A stretch of 64,000 bases of DNA, taken from positions 3,182,001-3,246,000 of the forward strand of contig NC_083526.1 of assembly GCF_032362555.1 (NCBI RefSeq). Reading direction: 5' to 3'. Shown here piece after piece: positions 1 to 12,259 of this stretch; the first letter of the stretch is position 1, and each line of letters opens with the position of its first letter. The translations under genes and the position numbers were made by a program. This stretch comes from Amyelois transitella (Eukaryota > Arthropoda > Insecta > Lepidoptera > Pyralidae). The notes beneath the pieces are model-generated. The model was not told the DNA's origin. It did no database searches and saw nothing but the letters and a program-made list of their open reading frames with translations.

Positions 1-3000
1 ACTCAAACCAGGGACTTAGGTAATGTGAGTGAGAAAACATTAGAAAATAATTTAACGATATTGCAATATCTGTGTCTATCTATATCCAAACTATATGATA
101 TCGTCACCTCTTTGAAAAATAAGAGTAGGTTTTATAAAAAAGCATTGCACCAATCCCGTGATTTGCTGAGAATTGACAAATATTAGTACAGTCATTTTAG
201 TAAAAAGTTGTCATTATAAAAGGCATATGTCAGGTTCCTTTCCGGAGAGATTAAGAAGAAAAAGCGAAAGGTTGTAATTTTCTATAGCATTGATAGGTCT
301 TAACGTATACTTGTTTTGGACCCCTGAATATGAATTTCGAAATCGTGTTATAATGTAATCTTTATGAATTTTAAAATTAAATCTAAGCATCAAAGCCGAT
401 AATTTCATTTTAATTGAAATTTACATTTCAAATAACATTCTACCGAATTAAGCGAAATCGCCCATTTCTCGAATAAATTGTTTGTCTATTAAATACGTGT
501 AGTTAAATGGAAAAAATAGCCAAGTATAAACACAATTTGGAAAAATTTATTTTGAAGTATTACGCTTCTTTTACCCCTGTCATCTAGTTTTGTTTGATTG
601 ATGAAAATAAAATAAAAATCAGTCACAGGATTGTAACTTAATTGGATATTCGCAAAAATTGTCTGTTACAACCTTTACTTTTAAATACATACATACATAA
701 AATCACGCCCCTTTCTTGGAGGGGTAGGCAGAGACTACATCTTTCCACTTGCCACGATCACTCCATAACTATACGAACTTCTTTTAAATAAATATCTTTT
801 TGTATTTATCTAACTTTCTTACTCCCTCATCGTGGTCATAACCACGCCTCTTTCTTGGAGGATCCTAGAGAGGATAAACTTGTAATGACCCTCTTTTCAA
901 CTGCTGGCCCTATAGAAATTAGAATAATATAGGACTTTTCAATTTCTAGGGCTAAAACCATACGACATACATATATACATATAGTTACGTCTTTTTTCAT
1001 ATGGCGTAGTCTCGTAAAGACTAATAAACCACATTCCACTGAGCAAGAAAATCCACGACCAAGTTTCTTCGTACCTTTTCTTGTACGCTCGTGAGTGTCC
1101 ATTTGTATACACAGAGCACTGAACAATAGAGCGACGTTCTATGCTCTGTGGTTGTACCATTCGTCATTCAAATGAGGAATATTTTGATTCTAACAACGTT
1201 TCCTTCATTAATTCCCTGCATACATTTTATCGTGAATGCGTGTACCGGCTGTGTTTTGTTCCAAATTTTATTTCCCAACAAATTCCTTTGTTTATCTGGC
1301 CACAGTGCGCAGAATGGTGTCCTTTTATCTGTCAAAATGTAATCAACCATATTTTCCTCGTGGTTTCCTTGGTTTATTTAGTCATTTTATTGCCATTTTT
1401 TGATATAAAAATTAACTACCTTATGCGTTTTAGCATAAGTACCTTATTTTAAGTAGTTACGAAGATAAATCTTGTAAAAATGACGAAACGGTATATAATT
1501 ACTTCCTTTTCGTAATCGAATAATTGGTTCAATCACTGAGGTGTAATAGCTCAATAAACAGCCACACTTTTGAAATACAAACAAATAAATTTGTATTTTT
1601 TACAAGTTGAAATGTGATATAAATCTAAAAGAAAAAAAAATATTTTTTTTTATTTCTTATGTATGTATGTGTAATAACGTTGATATCTGTTAAGTGTGTT
1701 AATCAATAATGAAAATAAATAAAAAGCGTAACGTCAAAGTTTGTGACCATCGGCTCTTTAGACTACGTAAGGAATAAAAACGTATACGAATGTACATACA
1801 TACATATACGAGTAGGCATATATACAAATAATAGTACGCGTTAGCAATGGGAATCAAAAGGAATACCTTTGTGACATATCATCTGAAAGTTTTCGTGGAA
1901 AATTGAGGAAGATGTAATAAAATTACGTACAAGACGTGTCGTTATACTGCACTTGACCTTGTCACTCTAAAGGCGGCAAAGAGCGATAGGCGTACGTGAC
2001 GCATGTATAGTGCTGTCATGTTAGTGTGTCGATATTGTTTTTTTTTCATCGATATATTTCAACTTAATACTCATATAACGAAGAGGAAATGAAGGACTGA
2101 AGGGGAAAGGGGCTAGAATTATAGAAGGAGGTAGTGTGAATTGATTTGGGATTTAAAGCTAACCAGGGTTGGAGCACGCCGTATGAGTTTAGCACGGAGT
2201 TCCACAGGCGCGTAGAATTTACTGTAAACCAATGCGAGTAAAAAGTTGTGGAGAACTCTGGCATCGCCACGCGAAGATTCTCAGAGCTGCGAAGAGCACT
2301 ACTGTGGACCTCATTGAGCTGTCATATCAGTTTATCGATAGTTTTTTTTTTTCATTTATATATTTTTTCGGCCTGTATTTTCAATCGCCAGCCATGTTGG
2401 TAAACTATTTTTTTACAAAGGCCTCGTTCTTGGATGTTTGATTATAAGCATTTAAAGTGAAATATTAAGGAATATCGTAATACTGCACTTAACTTTGTCA
2501 CTCTATTAGTGGCAAAGACCGATGAGCGTACGTGACGGTTTGCATAGGGCTGTCATCATTAGTTAGTCGATAGTTTTTTGCCTTCGATCGATAAACATAT
2601 ATTTTTTCGAAATACAAGCCTTGAGCATAAGTCATCTCTCGTTTAACAAAACATCTAACAGTATAAGATCTAAATTGCCGCTATTTTCCAATTCCAAAAA
2701 TATTTTTGTTCATTATGTGTCAATCAAGTTCTTGTGTATCTTGAGTTTTTGAAACATAAATTCACAATGTCTTCCAGAAATGTTTCGCTTTTACTGAGAT
2801 AAGAGTATTAATGAATTTCAAAAGGTTGGTAAAGGTATTGCTATACCTATCGAATAAACTTCAACGTTTAAATCTAAATTTCATCATCTAATTCCAAAAC
2901 ATCTTCACAATGAACTAACTCTAATTTTCTAAAGTCCAAGAACGAGCGACAAAATGTATTTGACCTAATTTTTACATGCCAATAAAGCGAAGGGTTGGTT

Positions 3001-3740
3001 TCACACAAACCGACCGACCGTAATAACTTTCCGAAACCTTTATACAACACTATTATTTATATTAAATATAACTCAAATTCTTTATTTAGTAGTATTGAAG
3101 AAAAATGTTAAGATTTAGATTGAAACATGTTATGATGATAGTTTACATGTTCATTTATCATAGACTTAAACATCAAATTATTTTACAGATCGCCAGATTC
3201 GTTAACTGAACGAAAGCTCATTAAGTTGTTCTTTTACATATTTATCAAAATTTATATTATTAATCAGACAGTCTATTTATGTATTTAAATAAAAAAATTC
3301 AATGTTGAATCAGTATATGTAAGGAAGGTTAGATCTGGCTCTTATCGTAAACAGAAGCAACAGGTGAAAAGCGGACAAAGTAAAAAAACATAAATAAAAC
3401 AAACAAACAATACAAGTACATACTTATTTCTTTAAATATAGTTTCCATGGATTTTTAATTTTGTTACATTAAAGGTGAAATAAATCTTATTTTGGTTATG
3501 GGTTACGAAAATAAGTAATAAAAAATATACCTACAAAGGAAGGCACATACAATAATATAAGTTTAGATAATTACATCAATTAATTAGTTATCGCGTAAGT
3601 TCTTCTGTAAACATAAATTGGGTACTAAGTTTCACATATCCTACAAGACACATAATATTTAAAAAAATTAAATTATACCGAATTTTCAATTTATTCAAAT
3701 CGTCATCCTTTTGGTTAATTAAATAAAGGAAAATAAAAGT
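1..3740. other. Intergenic, no gene recognised
   Basis: No open frame here has convincing protein character or coherent splice signals. At about 689-860 there is a repeat that begins with CATA units and continues with an ATCACGCC...GGAGGGGTAGGCAGAGACTACATC-like body. Relatives lie near 6,975-7,030, 14,485-14,560, 34,425-34,560 and 37,035-37,140. Two related segments at 1,930-2,060 and 2,473-2,600 are listed separately. Confidence 0.6.
1930..2600. repeat. Pair of related ~125-bp direct repeats
   Basis: Segments 1,930-2,060 and 2,473-2,600 share an ordered series of blocks: TACTGCACTT, TTTGTCACTCTA or CTTGTCACTCTA, GGCAAAG, GCGTACGTGACG, GCTGTCAT and TCGATA. A partial third copy at about 2,300-2,345 keeps only the GCTGTCAT and TCGATA end. 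The family is not recognised. It may be a degraded SINE or MITE. Confidence 0.6.
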
Positions 3741-3755
3741 TGCTATAAAACTTAC

Positions 3756-4200
3756 CTTATTTCTGGCCGCCAATAAAAACAAGCCGCTACCGGAAATAAA
3801 AAACAAACTTTCCGATCACTCACCAACAGAACACAAAGAAAAACATATTACACTTTCGAACGTTCAATTTTGGAATTGGAACACTTAATTTTTATAATAC
3901 TATATTTAAATTTTCTTCGAATTCTTAATTTGATTTACGTGCGCGTGTTCCGCTATGGCGTCACATAAGGGCGGCAGTAGACTTGTGCGTTTAAAGGCGA
4001 CTGCTCAACTGAGTTTAGTTCAGGTTCGTGTCTGGATGTAGCGTTCGCAGGCGCGGTACAGTCAGCGGGAAAAGCGGTTACAATCCACTTTTCCCGCCGA
4101 CTTATCCGTTCGTTATTTCGACCGTTTTGTATTTGTGCAAATTACATTCGGGTATAGCGTTTGTGACGACACGACTACGAAGGGCGTTCGTTAAATAATT
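3756..4200 (-). promoter_or_regulatory. Candidate promoter / 5' noncoding exon, leftward
   Basis: About 3,940-4,200 is markedly richer in GC and CpG than the surrounding AT-rich DNA. On the minus strand, two strong 5' splice sites follow it: GTGAGT, with exon end at 3,824, and GTAAGT, with exon end at 3,756. This is the layout expected of an insect promoter with an untranslated first exon for a gene running left, out of the window. No coding continuation is visible, so this is inference. Confidence 0.35.
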
Positions 4201-4554
4201 CTTATTAAATTGTCCTTGGAATACTTCTATAAAGGGCTACGATAAAATAGTGTTTTGTATTACCTGATCTTGTTACTATACTTCACTTTATTATATAGCA
4301 CCTACCATTCTTTTTCTTTCCCTTGGATATCGTTAAAGATAACTTAAAGTATACAACCGTAAACTATGAATTGTGGTTTTAGCATGAACTTGAAAACATT
4401 AATAACAAAATTAAAAGAATATTTTTTAGATCGATCACGCCCTAAATCTGACGCACTCTAAATAAAACAAAGTGCATGCGACATTACCTCTACGGGACGA
4501 ACCTATTGAAATTATATTTGGCACGTCAATCAATTAATATGGCACGCGCGCGAT

Positions 4555-4556
<2 letters not shown>

Positions 4557-4586
<30 letters not shown>
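4557..4586. repeat. (AC)15 microsatellite
   Basis: Thirty bases of uninterrupted AC dinucleotide, just beyond the CpG-rich stretch. Confidence 0.95.
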
Positions 4587-4587
<1 letters not shown>

Positions 4588-7500
4588 CATTCGCACACAC
4601 TTTCGACACGACTATAGAAATTGGAATATAAGACTAATAGAGTAGTCGGTGACTAGACTTAAGAACTACTAGACTTGTAAGTGTTCCAGTTTTTTATATT
4701 AACCTGTAGGTATGTTGCCTAGGGCAAATAGCTTTCAAACCCAAAAAGTTTTATTCGAATCTGTCCAGTAGTTCTGAGAATTGGATTTTTAAATCTTACG
4801 CAAATTTCTTTTTTAATTGATAATATGGCTTCCACCTAAGTATATTCGATAAGTGTTTCATTTTAAAATGGTATAAATATTTTCTTAAGAGTTCAAGCCC
4901 AAAACAGATTTACAATTTCCCGCGCAAAAAAAAGTTTACAAAAATAAAAACTCAAGCATTTGGCCACATATTTACAACCTTTTTACTATATCAAAGGAAA
5001 TAATTACTTAGTCTATTCGGTCAAACGCATTAATCACAGTTCGTTGGTCATCTCAATTCGCCCACAACGCGAGAATTAAAAAGCGGAATTCATTAAAAGA
5101 CAAAAGAAACCTTTGCAAAATGATGTTGGTCGCGATTCGTGAGATTCAATTAAGTTAACAAGCTTAACTGAGGCTCTATCTATACCAATACCGCCTAACT
5201 TCAGATACAGATTTTATGGGTTTATAAAATAAAGGTCATTAAACATTATTGCATGATATAACTATGTCGAAGTGACTATTGGAGAGAATTTGCGTAATAT
5301 GGACTGAATTTTCAGCGGTTTGCGCAGAACTTGATGTCCGCTAAAGATCAATATATGTATATAATTGATTAATACATTTATTTATCCCTAACGGAGTAGA
5401 CCAGTAATTAATTGCAAGTTCCGTTTAAACCACTTAACCTCTTCTTCTGCGAAATAGAGTTTAAAATTAAGAAAATGCTACTTTCGGATAGATTTAATTT
5501 TTGAAAAAATAAATTCTAATTTTCATAAATAAATAATACCAGGATAAAAACATTAATCGGTCATGGCATAACAGATTCCAAATTTAACGCGAATGATTGT
5601 TATTATTTAATTATCTTTTTTTTTTGGAAATGCTATTGGAATTACCATATTGCCAAATTTATGTTGATTTATTCCGCTCATTATTTATTTATTTCAGCTT
5701 GGTTATCCCAGGCGTATACAGAAGTAAAAAAGAAAATATCCATTCAATTGCTTGGTGTCGTGTGGTGTCCGGCACTTTAGAAATCGACCACTCTTTCCCA
5801 TAGGATATCGTAAAAGGCGACTAAGGGAACAAGAGCACATTGATATATTGCTAGCTTCCATACTGGTCTGGTAGCGATAAAAAAAAACATTACAGCTGCT
5901 TCTTTTCGCATGCAATTTGAAAAAGGCAATAAGGGGAAAAGCTAATAAACTTGAGATTCTTCTTTTAGGCGATGTGCTAGCAACCTGTCACTATAATTGA
6001 ATCTCAAACCCATTCTCAACAAGTCCCGAACTTGCTTTCTTAATAGTCAAATGAAGTAGGTATTCGTACTTATTCGTAACCCTTAAGGATCAGGAAATTG
6101 AACTCCCATAAAGTTGAAATTGTACACAACTTTCAAAGTACTCATAGTCACCACGGTATATACTTTAATGGACTTGTTCAGTTGTTCACATACGTAACTG
6201 TATGGTAGCTAAGATGCCAGGATGCGAAAGGTCAACTGACCTTGCTAGTGTTTGTCTACGAATGTATCGGTCACATAGTCGTTTAATTATCTTTTGTAGT
6301 GATGAGCAAAGATAACAATCATGTAATGACTTCCTTAATGTAGGCGGTTTATTTTTTTGATGTTGGAGACGCACATTTACGATTTTTAATGGAAAATTGT
6401 CCTCTTATTGAAACAGATTTATTTTCAAAATAGGATATAATGTATCGCTTTATGATGTCAACATAACTCAAGTAAAATTATATTCATTACTGCTTCCAAA
6501 ACGCTAGTGTAGAGGAAGCGGCGGAGCAAACTACACTGCAGCATTTTCGCCGGACGTCAATTTACAAATTAACGTTTTTCCAAGACTCGCTTTCCGATAT
6601 TGATCTCTTTAGACTTTAAATTATTTTTTTAGTTAAATTGTACCCACATTTGAAATTTCAATGAATACTTACAGCCAAAACTATTGAAGTTTTATGAAAA
6701 ATTTTATCACTTAAAAATGTTGATTATGATCGCAACTTAATCCTGGAGATTTTGTTTATTCAACCTCTTGAGAGTATTTTTCTTACGCACACATATTTTA
6801 ATTATTAGGAAAAATATTACTTATATATTGAAGGATATACGGTATCCTTTCATAACAAAAAAAAGTACTGTAAGGGGAAAGGTGCGTGCCTTGATCAAAT
6901 CCAGTTTGTTAAAAGGTTAAGTCAAGAGTACCCTAAGCACTTGCATGAAGAGATTTATGCATATGGATGAAGAAAAAGAGGTATGCAGGAATCGTGGCAA
7001 GTGGAAAGATGTAATCTCTGACTTAGCATCCGTAAAAGTGTAATTCTTTATAAGTTAGTTTTTATCACTAAGCGTATAAAATGTGTTAAATTACTTCATT
7101 TTGTTCGTTCTAACGATTTAAATATTACAGCGATAACATTTCAAAATGGCGGGAAAAACAGTGTAGCTGTTAATTTATACAATTCGTGGCTGGGTGTAGC
7201 CATGACGAACAGATGACTTCGAACGTTATGGACTTAGATCAAAATAAAATTATACCTATTAAAAAAAATATCACTTCCTATTTAACATACTTTTTAAATA
7301 GTCAAAATATAGATAAAACTCGAGAAAGTCTGTATGACAGAATGTATAATAAAGGATACTAACTAAATGATTAACTGAATATGAACTAAAACCCAAATTG
7401 TCTCTATATCAATACTAATATTATAAAGCTGAAAAGTTTATTTGAATTGAAAAATTCTTTTGAATAGACCATTTATCGAGGAAGGCTTTAGGCTATATAA

Positions 7501-8907
7501 CATCACGCTGCAACTATAAGGAGCAAAAAAATAATGCAATATGTGAAAAAAATGGGGAAAATTATTCATCCTTGAAGGCTTCAATGATGCCCAAAATTAC
7601 TATTCCACGCGGACGAAGACGCGGGCACAGCTAGTATAGATATAAACGTGATTTTGTGATGTATGTTTGTTTGTATAATTTATACCACTGGGTTTGAAGA
7701 TTTAAAATTTGGCATGTGGGTTCCTTTTTTATGTGTGGTCTAGGGATGCAATAACAGAGCATTTCCCTAAATTACTGCCAAAACGGAAATAACTGAGATT
7801 TTAACTAAAACGTGCTCTTTTAAAAAATAATTTGAATTCAAAAGCAGAAGTTCGAAATGAGTACAGTCGCAATGAAAATGCAAAACTCGGTGGCGACAAG
7901 AGAAGTCAATCTCGGTTCATATTGCTGCCTGACGTGACCGCCATAATGCGACGCTTTTAAACGTTTACGATACAATTTATAAAGTGAAAATTACACTCGG
8001 GAATTCAATTTAAATTAATCATTTTGGAAGACATTTTCTTTGAAATTCACTATAAAATAACACAATTAAAAAAAAGTCTTAAAAGGTTTTAAGAATGTGC
8101 ACTTTTTCATGCTTGCGAATAGGGAATATTTTACATTTATGTTAGTTAAAATTTTATGTTTAATTTAAAAAACATGTTTTATATTCACAACAAGCAGTAG
8201 AAAGGAGACAAATAAGAAATTAAACCCTTTTTCAAAATATATTTTAAAATAATTTTGAAGGCCTTGTAGACAGGAGACCACAAAAATTAAAAAGAAGCAT
8301 GTTTTTATTTAAATAACGACAAAGGCGTAGAAATGAGCATTTTTATTCACACAAAAGCTGTCTTCAAAAGCTGCAAAATTAAATATTACTCCCACGATGT
8401 TGAATTTCACATGCAAGTGCTAATTGTGGTGTATATAAAAATATTAAGTTAATTTAATGGATTGACGGACATTGAACTAGTGATGTGCTCAATATTATTT
8501 CAGTAGTAATTATTTTTGTGAGTAAAGTTAACACTGACTGATATATCAAGGCACAGCCCAAACTAAGGTCTAATTCGAAATTTGGTACGTAGGTTTCTTA
8601 GGAAGTTTGTGGAGCAATAACAGATAACAATTTCAAAGAAACGAGAAATCCCTACCGGTCCTCTAAATGGGAATTTTATTTCACGTTGAAGGAACTGCGA
8701 GTAAAAACTATCTTGTAGTAGGCAGGTAGAAAAGGAGCATAAAATCTGACCCTTATCAGAAGTACGACTGAGTTAATACTTCACACGTAGTATTACGCAA
8801 AATTTTCCTTTGAAAATAAAAACGGCTTGCTCACATTTAATGGCGGTAAAGGAGAGACGGATTTATAGTTTTTTTTTTCCTCATTTTAACAGACTTATAA
8901 ATAAACT

Positions 8908-9165
8908 GTGCCGTGTGATTCCCGGCACCAATAAAAAAAAAGAATAGGACCACTCATTGTATTTCCCATGGATGTCTTAAAAGACGACTAAGAGATAGGC
9001 TTATAAACTTTGGATTCTTCTTTTAGAGATGGGCTAGCAACTTGTCACTATTTTAATTTCAATTCTATCATCAAGCCAAAAAGCTGAACATGGCCTATCA
9101 GTCCTTTGAAGACATTTCGCTCTGTCGACCCCGCAAGGGATAAAGACGTGACTGTATGTATGTAC
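8908..9165 (+). repeat. GTGCCG...TATG interspersed element, near full length
   Basis: It begins with a 21-base hairpin-forming head (GTGCCG arm, CGGCAC arm), continues with the family blocks AAGAATAGGACCACTC, GATGTC, GGCTTATAAACTT and GGGCTAGCAACTTGTCACTA, and ends in GACGTGACTGTATGTATGT. This is the dominant repeat family of the window. The short-tandem-repeat tail is SINE-like, but I cannot assign a class. Confidence 0.85.
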
Positions 9166-9192
9166 GAATAAACTCTGAAACGACGGACGGGG

Positions 9193-9242
9193 AAAACCTT
9201 CAGAATTTATTGAATTTTTTCTTCAGAAATTCTGAAGGTTTT
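9193..9242. repeat. Perfect 16-bp inverted repeat
   Basis: The arm at 9,193-9,208 is exactly complementary to 9,227-9,242, with an 18-base loop. It lies just past the TATG tail of the interspersed element. Its function is unknown. Confidence 0.85.
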
Positions 9243-12200
9243 GAAGCGATGAACAAAGAATATAAAAGGACTAACGTACCTTTTTAAATACTTACAAGTC
9301 ATCGATCGAAATAAGTAATCATTACAATATCCTTCCAAGAAGTAGAGGAGTCTCAGAAACGGAATTTCCGTAGAATCACGTAATACTTAGTTATTATCTA
9401 TTTAGTTGAGCTGAAAGGACCGTTACTCAAATACTAATCTCAAAATCCATATTTCTTCAGTTTTAAGGTCGTCATACACATTAAGCAAAGAGTTATTTTT
9501 ATATTCAATTATAATAACCTAATTTTGTACGTAATAGGAGACGACTTAATTAGAGAGTTGGTCGAATCGGTAAGGGTATATATATAAAAGCACAGGTTCA
9601 AATTCCATCTCGTCAATGTACCAATGACCATTTTTGAAGTTATGTACATTAGTTTGAATACTAACCGATGCTATTATGGTGAGGGAAAACATCGAGAGGA
9701 AAACTGCGCGCTCTTTCAAGCAACTGGATGTGTAACCATGATAAAATATGGATAAAATTCCCCTGCTAAGGTTGCGGAGGTCAGATGGGAGTTGATTCGT
9801 GTAAAAATCTGACTTATCCAATCCTGGATCATGGTAAAAAAGGCGCACCCCGAGCTCCTCTCGAGAGAGTAAATACAATTATTTTGTACGTTATAAGAAA
9901 CGTCCTGGTAAAAGGTAAAAAAAAAAGATATCTAGAGTATCCGAAACTGATGAGTTTGCATAAAGAATGTTAATTTGCAAGCTCATTCCTGGCAATTGCT
10001 CAATAATTGCATGCTTTCGTGCGGGCTTTATCCAATATTTTAGCAGGCTACTTGGCGAATATGTAGAGCGATTTTTATATTTGATCGATTCGCTAGATCC
10101 AGATTCTAAGAACATGAATAGGTTTAAGAAGTTTGCTGTCTATTTACTAGTAGGTATATATACCTAGGTTTAATATAATACTTGAAGAGGCATTAAGTCT
10201 CTTGAGATATAAGAACTTTTTTCTGTCTCGTATTTAAGAGAAACACGGTCTTTTGACTGGAGTAGGCTATCAAGACTTTTAAGTGGTGTGGTCCGGAAGA
10301 ATAGAATACGAATAATAACTTTTTACTGTAGATGTGGTAGAAGGCGACTAAAGGCAATACCAGGTAGTGAATCACATCGTGTCAAGTTCCGCATGCATGC
10401 TATCTCTTAAAATCTATTCGGTGATATTAAACGGAAACTTTATTGAGACATCCCAAGTAATAATAATAAACGCAAGTTTATTTGTTACCTCTTCACGCGT
10501 TATCTACTGAACCATTCTTCTCAAAACTCTCGTATGTATAATTAAGTCTGGAGAAGGACATACTTTCATGGGTAAATAAATTTTAGGAAAGTACTTTTCA
10601 TCCCTGTAAAAACTAAAGTTCCCATTTGATTAGCAAAGACCCTGTATAAAATTTGTAAGTGTTCCTAATTAATCATTTAAATTAGCGCCAGTAGATGGCG
10701 CTATATTCGCAAGGGCGAAGCTACAGATAAAAGCTAGAAGACTATCAATAATAACAGTGAACATACAAAACTTTTAAAAGTTCTGGACAGCTTCTAACAA
10801 ATCACACGTAAGCTGGCAAATAGAGATTTGAAGTACCTACCTTCGAGAACTTATTTTTCTTGGAAACAAACTTAGTAGGTACTAGTCACCACTCAATTTG
10901 GAGGTCCCTAAACACACACCAACAACTATTATCTGTGCCTTTGGGACCTACTGGAATAACAATCTAGCCATAAACAAACACTAAATGTGATTCGCGGTTT
11001 CATTATTTTAAGGTTTAATTACTTGTTTGTTTTTGACAATGGTTAAACTTGGAGACTGATTTTGAAAATATGTGCCGAAAGATGAATTTTTTTCCCACCC
11101 GTCGGAAAAGAGGCAATATGGGTGATTCTATGTTTGTAGGTCTGAATCTCTTTCTTAAAGGTAAAGGAAAGATTAAACATAGTCACAATTTTACAAATTT
11201 TGTTGAATTTATGTATACGTTATTATTATATAGATAATTAAAGGCAAATAGATTAGGTACAGACAAGCATCAAATCATATCTTTATTTCGAACCATCGTG
11301 CATGTAAATCAGTCATCATGACGTTCAACCAAGAACCTATATAGAAAAAATAATAAAAATTAAAAAAAAATCGATCTATTTCTAAAGTTTGATAAATTTT
11401 AGTAGGGAATTTCAAATAATTTAATATCAATTAGGGTTAGCACTTAATTCACCGAGCGAGCGAAGCGAACGTGTTATACCAATAACTTGGGGTGAAAATA
11501 CATTTTTTATATAATATGTTTTTAAAGAGATTACTTTCCAACCGTAGGTCTAATTTTGATAGAAGATATGTAGAAAATATTAATAGAATTTTCAGGTTCG
11601 TGGGACACCAGAATCGGTTTTTGCGAAATCCACAATGTTGTAAAAAAAAAACAAAATGAATAGCGATATAGTGATCGGAAAACATAATATAAATGTTATT
11701 CCAATTATTATAGATTAGAATGTAGGGATACTATTAGATACTTTTAATAAAAGAACATTTAGTAAATAGGTATTAAAAACCTTTACTTTTTTATCATGGC
11801 AACTAGGTAATTTACATATAGTAACTTTGCTAGGTAAACGTGATGAATGCTAACAATGTGATATTTTCGGGATATATGAATAAGTCTATTAGTCTGGTAT
11901 GCTACACATAATATGTTAATATTTAAAGAATAGTTAACGTAGTAACGTCGTTCGTCAGTTCACGAAATATACCTATCTATTATATTTATCATATCCCTTG
12001 GGTAACTTGAACGAACTATGAATACAAGTAGCAACCCTATTACTTCAAACTTTATGTCGTCATTGCACAGAAAGACAAATACAAAATTATTTAAGTGCTT
12101 ATAAAACAAATGAAAAGTTTTTATTGTTCAAATCCCAACACTCACGAAGTTTAGAAACAACATAAAAATTGCAAATGGCCGGTGTTTATATTCACACGGG

Positions 12201-12259
12201 CATGTATGTAAAAACACACTTCACGTGTCTGTTACAGTCATATAATTGATGTGTTGACA

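Larger units (their letters stand above)
4587..12259. other. Intergenic, mostly decayed interspersed repeats
   Basis: No gene is seen. Recognisable pieces are: a degenerate copy of the GTGCCG...TATG element at 5,757-6,010; a family marked by AAGCGGCGGAGCAAACTACA at 6,482-6,570, with relatives at 38,205-38,290, 49,010-49,130 and 53,510-53,640; a lepidopteran repeat with 'ctaatattataaa' and 'cgcggacgaagacgcggg' ends at 7,410-7,641 and 10,470-10,740; and a family at 9,640-9,880 with relatives at 14,090-14,330, 39,660-39,830 and, reversed, 44,840-45,210. Confidence 0.6.

Noticed and set aside
836..1452. Overlapping 60-103 codon frames on both strands
   Set aside because: No homology, signal or splice support. 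Part of the region belongs to a dispersed repeat.
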